Assembly: GCA_016800925.1 (NCBI GenBank)
Contig: JABCPU010000014.1
Span: 186,001-250,000 of the forward strand
DNA from: Suillus spraguei
Lineage: Eukaryota; Basidiomycota; Agaricomycetes; Boletales; Suillaceae
Reading direction: 5' to 3'
Length of the DNA stretch: 64,000 nucleotides
How positions within the stretch are numbered: the first letter of the stretch is position 1; every line of letters starts with the position of its first letter. A program made the translations under genes and the position numbers. The notes under the pieces are model-generated. The model saw nothing but the letters and a program-made list of their open reading frames with translations, did not search any database and had not been told where the DNA came from. Shown here piece by piece: positions 20,432-33,452 of the stretch.

Positions 20432-23022
20432 ATGTCAAAGCTCAATCCAATCACCACACCCCTGCGAGAGTTCAAAGGTCATGAAGAACGCGTGATGGCA
20501 GTCGCAGTTTTCCCTGATAAACGACGGATTGTTACAGCCTCGGAAGATAAGAAACTTCGTCTGTGGGACTTGAAGACAGGTGTTGTATTGAAGGAGATGG
20601 AGGGGCATCGCAGCGGGGTGCGGGCGTTGACTGTGTCACGAGATGGGCAATTGATAGCAAGCGGTGATGATGGAGGAGAGTTCATTGCCTGGAACGGAGA
20701 AACTGGAGAATCGCTCACCCGACCCCTCAAAGTTCACACCACTTATATCTACTCGCTGGATTTTTCTCCCGATGGAACGATGCTGGCCACTGGTTCACAT
20801 GATAGAATAACGAAACTGTGGAATACCAAAACCTGGGAGCAACAAGGAGATCCAATCGTATGTGGTAGTTATGTCCGCTGTGTTCGGTATTCGCCGTCTG
20901 GAGAACTCCTTGCTATCGCAACAGACAGCAATATTCAAATTTATAACGCAGGCACGAGGGAACGCGTTGCATCCTTCAAGGGTCACAAAACATGGAACTC
21001 CTCACTGGCGTGGACGCCCGATGGCACACGCCTTATTACAAGTGGTGATAATACCGACCCTACCATACGGGAATGGGATGTGACAACCTGGCAGCAGGTC
21101 GGTGACCCCTGGACCGGACACACTCATTATATATATGCCATTGCCATCAATCCTGCTGGTACACTCATCGCCTCCGCATCTTTGGACAGTCTTGTCTATC
21201 TCTGGCGGCTCTCAGATCGACAAGCTGTTGGCATCTTCAACCACTCGTCTTCGCCCCAGTGTGTCACTTTCTCCGCGGACGGCAACCACATCCTCAGCGG
21301 GGGTCAAAATAAGATGATCTCGGAGTGGGCAACTCGGGGTACTCACCCAAAGGTATGTTTCTGTCCCTCATTTATATACCATAAGTCAAGCATATTTCAT
21401 GCAGATCCTAGCTAGCAACGCAGCCCGCGTTGCATGCATAGATGGAGACTTATCTACCGCCGAAGAACTACTCACGCAAGATATCAACACCGATACCAGC
21501 AACCATACTTCCCATGCCCATCGATCATTCGTAATGGCCCGACAACAGCACTGGGACCGCGCCCTCCAGGATGCCATCAATGTGAGATTCACTGATCCAT
21601 CCTTACCCCCTCGTGAAAGGCTAACTCGACGGTGACATAGTCCATCAGCATTAAGCCCTCATTGATAGGCTATATCTCCAAGGGTATTGCCCTCTGCGGA
21701 AAAGGTCGCGTCCTGTATGCGAGGGCAGCATTTGATGTTGCGTCCATGTATACAGACCAAGACCCACAGACCATTCATTTTCTGCTCATGATCAAGGTAT
21801 GTTACAGTTGCCTAGCATACTATCTGCTTCATTCCGTATTTCAGGCCATTGCTCTCTTTGGTGCAGGTCAACATGACGAAGCAAGTCTGCTCCTCGAAGA
21901 ACTCGCTGCCGGTTATCCGAATGCTGATACTAGCGCATATCGTATCGTGCAAGTAAGTGTCATCCACACTGCCAAGGGTCCATCAACGCTGATCTTTGTT
22001 ACTCGCACGTTAGGTATATCTTCGCGTCCAACTCGGAGTCCAAGCTTTAGATGTCAAGCGTTACGCCGAAGCCGTTGACCATTTCACTGCCGCTCTCAAC
22101 TCCAGTGATCTATCATCGAAATCGGACATTCATGAAATTTACGAGGATTTAGTGGTGGTATGTTAATACATGCATCCGAAATGCTTTTCATGACCGAGTC
22201 CCTTATCCAGCTCTTTGGTTGGGATCTCAAATCTTTGTGGTTGACTGTCCATCAGAAACGGTGCCAGGCTTTCCTTTCCGCACGTAAGGTCGATGAAGCC
22301 CTCGAATCATATAAATCTATGATGGACAACATCGACGAAACAACCAAGGCCAGCTGCGTCGACTGGTCTACTGGCAAGTATCTAGTAATCTCACCCGAGG
22401 CTATAATCCTCACCTTTACCTCACTCAGAGTTCCGGAAACAATGTAGTGCACTCGCTGCACCTGATGACTGCATTGTTGGCGTATGTCCTTTCTTCCTCA
22501 ACTCTTTCGCTACTGACCGATTTGCAGGCGGAGATCTCAGGACAAGATCAAAATGGCTACGACGTACGTACAGCAGTGTATTCTTCCGGTCACTCGTTCA
22601 CACATCGTTCATTGCAGCATCCTCAAGTTTCTCGACCGCGAACTCAGCAGCACCTGGGGCACTCCAAGAAACCCAGGCTCACTGTGACAAGGAGCCCTCT
22701 GCCACGTCTTCCAGCAGTAGCTCCTATCACCTTCAAAATCCAGCTACGACACCTATTCACCTGGCGGTCTGATCATGTAGCGCCCGTCGTCGATGTTCCT
22801 ATTACGAAAGGAAAAGAGGTGCGCTCATTTGATGCTTACCATTCTGTCTTCAGTGTGTCATGCATAAATCTATAGCGCAATGCTGCAATGGATGCTCCTG
22901 AGCCAAACAGGATACCTGACGAACACCCCGATGACCATCTGCCACACGCTGATACACAACACCAATCCACAGTAGTGCAGGTAGACACTGGGGAACATGG
23001 AGGCGAACGTTGCTGCTGTTAG
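20432..23022 (+). CDS. WD40-TPR protein, copy 2, with a distinct C-terminal tail
   Basis: This is a close relative of the copy at 13453 and looks intact. The WD40 propeller fills the first exon from MSKLNPITTPLREFKGHEER to the GT donor at 21353. TPR-like exons follow (QILASNAARVACIDGDLSTA, GYISKGIALCG, AIALFGAGQHDEASLLLEEL, LFGWDLKSLWLTVHQKRCQA), and all joins keep frame. One intron (22374-22428) uses a GC donor with the consensus GCAAGT. After FRKQCSAL, where copy 1 continues toward its HET domain, copy 2 passes through phase-0 introns into a proline- and lysine-rich tail (ISGQDQNGYD, PQVSRPRTQQHLGH, VAPVVDVPITKGKE, RNAAMDAPEPNRIPDEHP) ending GERCC. I recall similar tails on Boletales WD40 proteins, which supports the splice model. 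Possible role: a recognition or scaffold protein without its own HET effector. The start was chosen by match to copy 1. Confidence 0.72.
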
Positions 23023-23591
23023 AGAGGTTTCTTGAACATTCCCCAATTCTTTCAGTTTTAGTATCGCTCGTCCTACATGGACTTGCAGCAGTGTTTTATT
23101 ATCATATCTTCTGGATTGCTTCTCGTCCCTGCCCATGGCTGATTATCAACCTCATCTCCTCCATATACAACGCTTGACCTGCATGATACGGGTGGGACGA
23201 CAAATGGTAGTCTCGTTTCCTTGGGACGTATAATCGATTTGTGACATTTATGTTCATCATGATCACTACATTTGAAATGACTGCAAGCCGCGTCGTGCGG
23301 GCGAGACTACAGAAAGTCCTGTGAGCTGGCACCCCGACACGATGCATCTGACAACTACGAGAAACTGAAATTTCCAAGACAAGTACGCTATGCACCACAC
23401 ACTTGCATCGTCATAATATTCTATAGCATACCTCGGAAGTGTCAACAAAGTGATAAGTATGACGGGGGGAATGCTCATGCTGTTATCTATTTATGATTTT
23501 GTATTGCATGTGACATAACCAGGGTCGGGCCGCTTTTCTGACACTTGAGGAGGCAACCTCGTTTTAGGCAAGGAACCCCATGGTGTGCCCC
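23023..23591. other. Gene-free stretch between convergent WD40 and MMS19 genes
   Basis: Both flanking genes end here. Short open frames on the minus strand (23102-23478) overlap each other in different frames and show no domain. I see no RNA gene. Confidence 0.5.
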
Positions 23592-26500
23592 TCACACTGT
23601 ATTATCGTACCTACCCGCTGTACTTGTACCTGACCAACAACAATTAGTTCTGACGCCGGATAAACTAGCTCGTATAGAAACTGACCAGTTCGTCCTGTTT
23701 TAATTCATGGTGAATAGATGAGCGGCCGAAAATGCTATCATGCCATACCTTGCGATAACTGCTTCCTTCCTCACTGCACGCTTAGGGTCGTCTAAAATCT
23801 TTGCCAACTCCTTCAATACACGCGTCTTGTAAGGATGCAGTAAATCATATCGTACAGTGCCTGGCAGTAATGCCAGGTATTTGAGCGCCGCCGCGCGTAC
23901 TCCCTTTGGACATTGAATATTTCAAACAGAAAGAATGAACGCATGAATGACGCACAGGGTCAGGCATTTCTGAATACATGCAATTTTTCAGCATGGCAAG
24001 TACAAGGGTCGACGCATACATCGAGACAGCGTCCTTATCAGCGGATGTAGTATCGATATTGTTAGACAGTGTATTAATAATGTGTGAACGAATGGAAGGG
24101 TCAGCGAGGTCAAGTCCGCGTAGTAGAATGGGCATCAGCTAGGGAACACCGTCAACAAACTGACTAATATGTTGTGGTCGAATAAATGATGACTCACAGA
24201 GGGCATCTGAGTAATGTATACTGCCTTTGGTACAGTATTGATGAGGTACGCTAAAGCAACCAAATATGCAGTCTCTCTTCGCGATCCTTGCGAACGAGAA
24301 ATAAATGTGTTAGATTATATGGAGCATGAACACCTGACACACCCTGTGCTCCTTCTAACAACCGCGGCATCACCGCATTGAAGTACTTTTGCACATGTAG
24401 AATCTGAAGATATACAGTTTTTTGGGGAATTCTGTTAGAATTCCTTTGCACACCTTAAGAACAGCATTATTACGCTTCGTCAATACGGCATCCTCGCTTG
24501 CAAGCAAACCAATCGCTCGTGCTGCATCCCAGTCAACTGTGCTGTCATCCAACAGCTCAAACAAATGATCAATGAATGCATTTGCAGAGGGGTGTGAGCG
24601 CACAAGGAGCGCCCTTGTGACCTGGAGGGAGAAATCAGCATAAATAAGATGTGAACTAGAAGGCGACTACGGATATCCAGGTATTAATCGCGTTCTTGCG
24701 TGCCTCTGCCGGCATTTTTGTATTTTTGAGGGCTGATGATGAGTAGCGCTCCAGCTGGGATGTCAGAAAGTCAGATACATCTAAAGAGAAGTGATCAGTC
24801 TGACTACAATGAGAAGGATGTGATGAATCACCATCAACATATTTATTAACATTGGACGCGAGAACATGAGATGCAGCTTCTCGTTGGAATACTGTACTAG
24901 ATGGGTTATCACTCCACGCGACCAGTTCAGAGAGGAAGGTTGATAAGTTGTCGACAGGCATGCGAACCTTGAAGCGGCATCAACAAAAGTATTGGAATTC
25001 AGGTTGAAAAGCGGCATACCTCCTTGCGCAATGAGACAATCGTAGAAGAGAAAAGAATGAAACTGTTCCGTTGTCGGGGACTGGCATTGAGCTAGGATGA
25101 GAGTCAACGTTGCGTATACGAAAGGAATACGAGTGTTACACTCACGTGGAGAGGTGTGAATGGTGTGGTTGAGTTTAAGAGACCTCCAGTAATCAGCTTC
25201 ACATCACCTTGCGTGTAGGCGGCAAACACAGCGGCAACAAGTTTTTCTTGCCGCCTGCCACTTGGTAAATGGTGTCCAACCAGAGATAAGATGAAGACTT
25301 ACGCAACATTCAAGGTCTGACTCACAAGCCTGATGATCATCGCCCCAACTTGCAGCAGTCTTGGATCTGCAGCAACTGCCACCACCTCCGAGCTCTCTAA
25401 TGCAGCAGTCAAGTATAATCTGTATATGTGCGGCAATAGCTGCTCGGTGTACTTGGGGACATCTACGTCTTTCGAAGAGACTTTGACGTCGAGTGTTTTT
25501 GCGAGTGCCGTGAGGATAGCATGGGCGTACGCAGCTGTACTTTCTTGGTCAATTGTCCGAGTTGGCGAGATCGCACAAAGGATATCAAGTTTAGCGATGA
25601 GCCTGACAACTAGCGTCTCAAAAAGTTGTGGTTGCACACAAAGGGCACTGAGAGACGAAAGGGCACGCCAGTAAGTTGCGCGCTGCGCAGTGGCATCCCT
25701 AGATGGAGTAACATCCGGGAGGAAGGAAAAAAGGACTGGGAGCGTCTGGGATGATAGATGGTGCGGTGCAATACCAGCGATGGCAGAGAGGAGTGCAAGG
25801 GTGTCGGTGCTGAAATCACGAACCTCAGTGGCTCATCATAGACGAAGAGAAAAAAACATTCATACGTCACATCTTCTACTTCGTCGGGCTCCTTGCGGAG
25901 CAGCTCGCTGACCTCAAGCACTATGTACCCAAGCTCATCATCAGCTACTAATTTAGGAGTGCGCACAAGTGCAGTTAGACCATGCAGTGCCGGCAGGCAT
26001 GTCGCAGGTGCTTTCAAACTGACAATGAGGAGCCCAAGGAGGGAATCCTTCGAGGCAGTGAGTGGAGATAATATTGAGTGAGAAGACTGAGAAATGGAGG
26101 CATGCGTAGCGTCACCACGGCAGGCTTCGATCAACTCCGTGAGTAACATGACCATTGACGCCCGGTTCGACACCTCATCTGGGTCATGGAAGTTTCTAAT
26201 GAGAAGCTCAGCAGTCTGCGAGGCTGCAAAACTGGAAAGTGGTCCTGGTGAATGAAAACCGTTGAGATCCAGCTTACACCACCATACAATGCTTACCATT
26301 AGCTCGGACAAAGGCACATATAACCTTCATTGCAGCTCTTGCTGGAGCTTTCTCAGGCTCCTTCAACGCTTGCATACACTCGCTACACATGCCTCGTGCG
26401 AGGTCCGTGATGGAGTCCTCACCTACTGCGTCTTGGGATTTATCAGCATGCATGGTTCTAACAAGGACCTGCAGTGTATTAAGGGCTGAATGTTCGGTAT

Positions 26501-27812
26501 CTGGATCAGTCGGTTGAAAAATCTGACTCCACATAACGTTATATCCAAAATTTCAGGGAATGCAATCTTACTTCGAGTTTCAGAGAGCTCCATATCTTCT
26601 TCCCGAACTCCTGCGACACAGCGGATCCATAGACCGGAAGACAAACGTCCATTGCATTTAGAGTATCTCGCTGCAGATGGGTTATTATGTTGACATTTAA
26701 ATATATATAAGTGCAGCAGTGACCTTGGTTGAGGGTGATCCAGCAGTGAGCTTTTCCAGAAAGACTGGAATTCCAAGGAGCCCGAAGGCTGGAGTTGCGC
26801 TAAGACAGAGTCTACAGTAGCATTAGCGGATAGAAGACTCAATATGTAAGACCTCGTTGCACCGAAGAGATAGCTTCAGATCATCTGCACTGATGCCATA
26901 AGGATCGTCGGGTGGTGGTCGGAATGTGATGGGAAAGTAGCAGAATGTTATGTCAAAGAAGTCCTATATGCGATGGTTGAACACGGAGCGGGACGAATGA
27001 AAGCGAAACATACCTCAATATGAGCAAGAGTATCGAATTCTACCAGCACAACCCGAGCGATGGCAAATGCCAACATGAGATTTCGAGGGTCTTTCTCTCC
27101 AACTGCGAGGTTCACGTACCCCGCAAGGAAAGTACTGCCCATTTCCTTGAGGGTATCTCGATGGCTAGCTACCAGGGCATCGACGATTGAGAAGACGAAG
27201 AAGCGAGTGGACTGCACGAGGGCTCTCATTTTGACATTGGCGAATATACTAGGCGACGTTGAAAGTGATGGAAATGCGCAGCTATTCGAGTACGTACGCG
27301 TTGAGAATATCTTTCACCTCAGCTGACTGTATATTAGGAAACTTGACAAGGTAAGAGAGACCATCGAGTGCAGGTATGATGGTCTCAAGATCTTCAAGCT
27401 TGCTGCAATAAAACGTGCTGAGCACACGGACTAGTAAAAACAGTGAGCATAACTAATTTATCCTTGAGGGTCACTTCTGCTTACTAGCCTGGCGATTGAG
27501 TCTTTCGTGTGGACATCGTGCAAGAACAGATGAGAGAAACTTGACACCTGCAAGGACTGAGGACAATGATACCAGCAAATGACTGTCAAAGTTCACCTTT
27601 CGTGCGCAAGCGGTCCTCTTCAGATGTCAAGAATTCACCAAGAGCCCTTATAAGATCTAACAAAGTTAATTGCCCACTTGATATTCCTGATGAATACGTT
27701 TAAGTTCTGATCTCGTTCTTGCGATGAAAGGTGTACCAGCAACGCCCTCGTCGACCTCGGAGTCTTTCTCTGATGCCATCCAGGAGCGAACCAAGCGCTC
27801 CGCTGTAGCCAT
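23592..27812 (-). CDS. MMS19/Met18, cytosolic iron-sulfur assembly targeting factor
   Basis: MMS19 is a HEAT-repeat scaffold of the CIA targeting complex that delivers iron-sulfur clusters to DNA polymerases, helicases such as XPD and other nuclear proteins. The N-terminus reads MATAERLVRSWMASEKDSEV, then after an intron GISSGQLTLLDLIRALGEFL, SEEDRLRTKG. The diagnostic YFPITFRPPPDDPYGISADD follows in the exon near 26880-26960. Helical repeats fill the middle, and the C-terminus has HPYKTRVLKELAKILDDPKR and AVRKEAVIARTNW. Many short introns divide it. The usual end after TNW is replaced by a longer tail (SVSIRASLSGVR...), ending at the stop at 23594-23592; an unrecognised final intron is possible. 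It diverges from the methyltransferase gene, with about 215 bp between their starts. Confidence 0.88.
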
Positions 27813-28026
27813 TTTCGCTGAACTGTGGTACCAGCCAATCCCGGAAGGCAGTGGTAGCTGAAAGAGCCTGAGATTAAACGAAGATTCGAAAGCGGAAGCT
27901 CAACAACTCGACATCGGCGCATATTGTCACACGGAAATTTGGATCGTGTTTCTGTTAAAGCTTGAAGGTGACTTGTAACATACAGGCTACAGCCCCAGCT
28001 GTACTTTCGTCAGTTTTGACTAGCAA

Positions 28027-29691
28027 ATGCTCCGCAGCGCGCTTTCATGTAACCACCGATATTTTCCACGACAAATTCACCTCAAGGTCTACTTCTCTTC
28101 GACGGCACTGACAGCGAACGACAAACCGCCTCCGAAACACGATGACAAAATTAACTATAACCCGGATATCTCTTTCTCCGCCACTGTCGACTCGAAACAC
28201 CTCAAGTACCCAATGCTTTCGTCGCGTGACCTCGAGTCTCATCGTAAACCACCAACCAGAGTACGGATGCTAGTCCGAGATTTCATAGAGGATTCGTTGT
28301 ACAATCCGCACTACGGCTATTTCAGCAAGCGCGCCACGATCTTTACTGCACCTCCGCACTGTGGTGGCGTTGAGGGAGGCTTTGATTTTAACAAGTATAG
28401 AGACAGTGCCGAATTTGAAGTCGACGTTGCAAAGAGGTACAGGGAGTTTGGCAACGGAGAAGAGGACGGTCCTGGGAGGCAACTATGGCACACTCCGACG
28501 GAATTGTTCAAGGTGGGAAACTCTGTTTTTCGTGTCATTGGCACAGATAGCTAAAATGTGCTGCAGCCATGGTATGGGCAGGCGATAGCTCAGTGCCTGG
28601 TGTCCGAGTACTTGCTCAAATACTTCCCGTACGAAGATTTCAAGGTCTACGAGCTGGGAGCCGGAAATGGCACGCTGGCGCTAAATATCCTGGATTTTCT
28701 AAAGACGCACTACCCAGAGGTATATGATCGTACGCAGTATACTATCATCGAGATTAGCGAGAAGTTAGCACGGGCGCAGCGACACCGTCTACATCAACCG
28801 GGTCATGGCCAGGTCGTGGACGTGGTGAATCGGAGCATTTTCCGGTGGGAACGTAAGGAACACGCGCCTTGTTATGTGGTAGCGATGGAGGTGATCGACA
28901 ATTTTGCACACGACGTGGTGCGGTATGATCTAAAGACCCTGGAGGCATATCAGGGGGTCGTAGCCGTGGATGAAGTCGGCGAGTTCGTACCGTTTTACAC
29001 GAAGATCAGTGATCCGCTCATCGCTTCATATCTCGCGCTGCGTCGGCGGCTGTCACTTCCTGTCCCGCTACCACGCTTCCTCCGTTCGCCATCTTTGCGG
29101 AGATTGTACGCATCTTTACCATTCGCACCGAACCTTTCACCTCCAGATTACATCCCGACAAGACTGTTGAGCCTACTGAAGATTCTGCGTACACACTTTC
29201 CTCGCCACCGGCTTTTATTATCAGACTTTTCGTCGCTACCGGATGCAGTGCCAGGCTTGAACGCCCCTGTGGTACAAACTCGTGTTGGCACAACGATGAT
29301 TCCTTGCGGAAGTATCTTCGTGCAGCAAGGCTGGTTCGACATTATGTTCCCGACGGACTTTACTGCTCTTCGCGAGATGTACGAGTCCCTGTTGTCACAG
29401 GCGGGGCCCGACGCGGATGAACAGGACGAACTTTCGTATGCAAGAGTATCACCATTGGCATCGAGCACGTCCCCGCTTTCGCTTGGAGCCGGTTTCTTTT
29501 CATCCCGTGCACGCCGCTCACCTCTGGATGGCGTGACGTCTGCGAGTGGGCTTCCTGTTGGTGAGCGGAAGAGCAGTGTGTTTAGTCATGCGGAATATCT
29601 GGAGACGTATGCAGACCTTGGGAAGACGAGGCTGGTTAATGGGGAGAATCCGATGGTTGGATTTTATGAAAATGTGAAAGTGTTATTTTGA
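28027..29691 (+). CDS. MidA/NDUFAF7-family SAM-dependent methyltransferase
   Basis: Two exons (28027-28512 and 28567-29691) join in phase 0 and give 536 residues. The first 30 residues are basic and hydroxylated without acids (MLRSALSCNHRYFPRQIHLK), a likely mitochondrial presequence. RDFIEDSLYNPHYGYFSKRA and the SAM-binding motif ELGAGNGTLALNIL, followed by IIEISEKLARAQ, mark the Methyltransf_28 (DUF185) family. The human member NDUFAF7 methylates NDUFS2 during respiratory complex I assembly. This protein diverges from that enzyme in the middle and has a serine-rich insertion near residues 460-500, so whether it shares the substrate is open. Confidence 0.85.
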
Positions 29692-30760
29692 TGTACGTTT
29701 TTGATGAATTTTGCTTCAGAGTGTCTCGCGTTGCACATCATTCACAAGATCATCCAATTGGGCAATTTTTGTTGGGCCACGGCTAATATGCACTTATCTG
29801 ATACAGGAGACCCGTCTTCGGGTCTATGTACAAATGATACAATATCAGCATGAACATCATCATCGAGGGCCATCTATCACTGATTCCCCCCATTACACTG
29901 GGTTGATTGTCACGAGTGCATGGCAGGCACCTTGCGCTGCTCTGGACAGATGATAAGTCGATGCACAAATGCGATAGCACGCTGATCGGACCATCGATTA
30001 GTGACTCCGGGTACGACACAATTAGCATTGCTGCTAGTGCAAGAGCAATGCAGTTCGCGATGGCGAGCCGCTACATCGATATGGCAAAATATTTACTCGA
30101 GCGAATTACCACATGAGATAAGTCAAACGTTGCGAATATAACTGTTACTAAATTTGAATGTACATGGCAACATCAGGCGGTCTGACATATGTAAACGTTT
30201 GATCCTGCGGAAGCAATTCGTCATACTCCCATATGCATGCTCCACCTAAACTCCACCTGCACTCCGCCGCTCCTTGTCTGTGCGCTTGGCGGTCTGCTGT
30301 CTGTGCGCTGTGTGCATATCTCCGTGCCTGGGCCTGAGTACCTTCTTTGTAGTGCGGAAAATGCTTACTGAGACGGCTCAGCGATGGGACAGCATCAGCG
30401 GTGGATGAATCTGTCTATCTTTCTCTGAGTGCAAGTAACCTTACCTGCAGGATAAGCAACTCCACTGTGGTCTTCTGTATCAGATTTTGCACCTATCACC
30501 GTTTCTGGACCTTTGAAGGGACGTACCCCGTAAAAAGCCGTTCTCAACTTCCGCACTGATCCGTTCGCTCACGAACACCGCACTGTCGAAAGTATGATGT
30601 CGGTGTGCCATTCCAACACTATTTGGAAGAGAAGAGGAGAAAAGCACAATAGTAAATGTAGTATACAAACGTGTCTTATTGTAGTTCATGGTAAATGTCC
30701 AAAGTGAAGGGATAGTTTGTAGTAAGTATACAGTATATACACTATAGTATGAAGTTGAAA
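29692..30760. other. Intergenic stretch with no recognised gene
   Basis: This is about 1.07 kb between the convergent methyltransferase and BTB genes. Only short, domainless frames are present on either strand, and I see no repeat or RNA gene. Confidence 0.5.
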
Positions 30761-31588
30761 TCACTCCTGTAAATTAAATACTTGACGGATTCGATTGGTG
30801 AAATCACATGAAGTAGATCCTCGAGGACCAGTCGCAATGATGGTAGGCATGTCAACTGAACGGTCGATGGGATTCACATAATACCGTCCAGCCCAAGTTG
30901 GCATAGTAGACTGTGTACTCTCCCGAACATCGGCAAGCTTTAAGGCAGTATCCAGGCCAATTTTCCGTACATCTTCTAGTCCAATGGGCTCTTCTCTCCT
31001 TGCCAGTTGCAGCAGACCTGGGATGAGCCATTCTGTGATACCATAATCCTGAGCAAGTGCAACTTTGTCCAGAGGTTTCATAGCAAGCATAGGCTCCATC
31101 TGTTGAATGGCGAATTCCTGAACGCGAGTGAAGCTCCACATTTTGGATAGCTTCAATATACCCGTCCACTCCTCGAGAGTCGTCGGAAGCCCATCAGGAG
31201 AATGTGGTGAGCGGGTAAGTGGCCTTATGTGACAAGGACATAACGTCAAGTCATGAATACGTAAAGCCATTATGATTGATACTCACATGGGATATAAAAC
31301 CTTCATGAGAGACTGGAATTCTTCCTTCATGATGCCCTCGAGTACGATAGGATTCGTATCTGAATATCCCTCAGCTTTACCGGCCTCGACAGGCAATAGA
31401 AACAGATCGCGAAAGACGTCTGACTGCGACTCTAGCGTATCACGAGGCACTCTGAATAAACGGTCCTCTACCTAACGCATGCGACCGGCATTAGAGTGAG
31501 CTGCTGCATACGTAGACGCAGAATAACGACTCACGAGAAATGTAATGAGAGTGAAGTAGAATTGTTCGTGGTGTTTTGGAACAGGCAT
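30761..31588 (-). CDS. BTB/POZ-domain protein
   Basis: Three exons give a protein of about 235 residues. It starts MPVPKHHEQFYFTLITFLVE, with an intron inside the BTB strand region, then DRLFRVPRDTLESQSDVFRD and FLLPVEAGKAEGYSDTNPIV, LEGIMKEEFQSLMKVLYPM. After a second intron come EEWTGILKLSKMWSFTRVQE, KVALAQDYGITEWLIPGL, and EPIGLEDVRKIGLDTALKLA. This is the large agaricomycete family of stand-alone BTB proteins with a BACK-like helical half. They are probably adaptors, possibly for cullin ligases, but no function is established. Confidence 0.82.
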
Positions 31589-31971
31589 TAGAGGGTGATA
31601 TGAGCTTCCCTGTGTATGGTGATGATAAGGGAGAGGGTTAGCGTTTGATGACGTTGTGTGCGAGGTTGTGGTTAATATTATCTGCGCTAGTTGACAGGGG
31701 TTTAGATTTCCTAATTCGACATTCTCTGCATATCTATTGCTGGCTCAGTGTACTACAGTACATATAAGCACATCTCCCGTAGTTAGGCATCACGATCTAA
31801 TGGAGCAGACACATGTGATCCTTGGAGCAAGAAGCGTCATAGCTATCCACAAGGATGTATTGCCACGGTGGCGCTTAGTAGTAATACAGCCACACATATA
31901 ATAAGCACTCCAGTATCCAGGCGCACGAACTTGAACAAGTGACAGATGCGTAATCCTTTGATCAAGAGACA

Positions 31972-33017
31972 TCATATGATCCGCAGAATGTACATGTAGT
32001 AATGGAAAGATTCACCCAGTTGGTTGATCTCAAGCGAAGTATTTCGTGTTAGGTGTGCACCAGTGAGATATCGTCTTCGGAAGTGTGGTTGTCCGAAGGT
32101 GATGTAGATGAAGACGGCATTGGGCTTAAGTACACTAGCAGTCGCTGTGAGACAAAAAGGTATAAATATGTGAAAGGACTAACCGTAGGACTTGAGAAAC
32201 CTCTGCTGTGCAGTCTTTGATTACTTGCTCCGATGGATCCTGTGATCATAGTATTAGTATGTTATCATGATATACTAATTACATAAACATACCCAGACGT
32301 CGGTAGAAGACGTCATCATTGCGTCCATTGTCCCTGGTAACGTGAGATTCAGCGGTAACTGGAATTGATTATGTACCTTTATCAATGGCAACATCAAAGG
32401 ATGAGGCATCCAGTCCGTCTAGAGTTCGGACGTCCTTCACTTCCCCTACCAAACCATTAATACCTGTTTCCGGTATTTTCTAAGAAAGTCACTACATGTC
32501 ATCTCTGGCCGTATATCTTTGTGCCTGTTGCGCATCTTCCCGATCACGACAGGCGAATACTTTGGGAGAAATCAGAGGTAAATTAAGACCATCGCAGCAA
32601 AAAACGTACATCAACGTTGACAATTTTTTGTACCCATCTTCCCACATCTCCTCGCACGACAGCGTTAGTCGCGAGATATACTATGCAACAGGAAACACCT
32701 ACGTCCTCTGAAAACTTGGAATTTCCACAGCCCAGCATTAGGATCCGTGCAGCTTTATTGGGGATGTACTTGCGGATGTCATTCGCAACATCTGCATAAG
32801 TCTTGAACCAGTCAAAAGAGGCTTCCTCAGCTTCTCTAATCATCTACGTATCTCATAACTCCGAATCAAGAAAGTAGACAAAGACATACTGTTCATATCT
32901 CTTGTCCCTATATAAAATGCTTGGTGAATAAATAGTCTCAGAGGCGGACTCAACTATAGCTACTCACCAGTACACTTCGGTACCATACTCCTCATTCTTG
33001 TGGGGAAGGGACTCCAT
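31972..33017 (-). CDS. METTL13/EEF1AKMT4-type methyltransferase
   Basis: The protein starts MESLPHKNEEYGTEVYWDKR, typical of the short EEF1AKMT4-type enzymes. FDWFKTYADVANDIRKYIPN precedes the SAM motif ARILMLGCGNSKFSEDM, followed by DGYKKIVNVDYSPVVIGKM. The post-I region reads EVKDVRTLDGLDASSFDVAI, then DKGTMDAMM. The C-terminus has PNAVFIYITFGQPHFRRRYL and ESFHYYMYILRII. Seven or so short introns join in frame; the total is about 220 residues. Relatives methylate lysines of elongation factor eEF1A. The substrate here is inferred from family only. Confidence 0.82.
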
Positions 33018-33452
33018 ATTGATATCTGAAGCCTGCGATCAGTCTGTTGGGTTACATGTCAACGCCGCGGAGTTTCATGGCAGCGAAATTTTTATATTTA
33101 TATTTATCAGCTCCAAACGTCCTAATTTAGCCTTTAAGAGGGTCATTTATGAAGCCAGTCTGGTAAGTAAAACCAGATTGGCTTGAGAGCAACGTACCAC
33201 AGACAAGCTCGCAGCTGTTTGCTACTATAATTCAAGATTCGTTTTAAATTCAATTATTTCCTTGTATACTGATAAGAAAACCAGATACCAAGGTATTACG
33301 TTCGTGTGATGTTGCATATACACCAAAAACACAGGATACAATGATGATCAGGGTTCGTGCCATGACACGAAAAGGCTATTACGATGCGTCGGCGATAATG
33401 GGCATCCTCTCAATCGCAGAATTCCGGAATGACGATTTGTCTTGCATAGAGT
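33018..33452. other. Intergenic stretch
   Basis: This separates the methyltransferase start from the end of the eIF4E gene. It is A/T-rich with no open frame or repeat that I can support. Confidence 0.45.

Noticed and set aside
27635..27922. A frameshift in the MMS19 N-terminus
   Set aside because: A 45-bp intron between VAG and ISSGQLTLL removes the problem and restores the known N-terminal wording.
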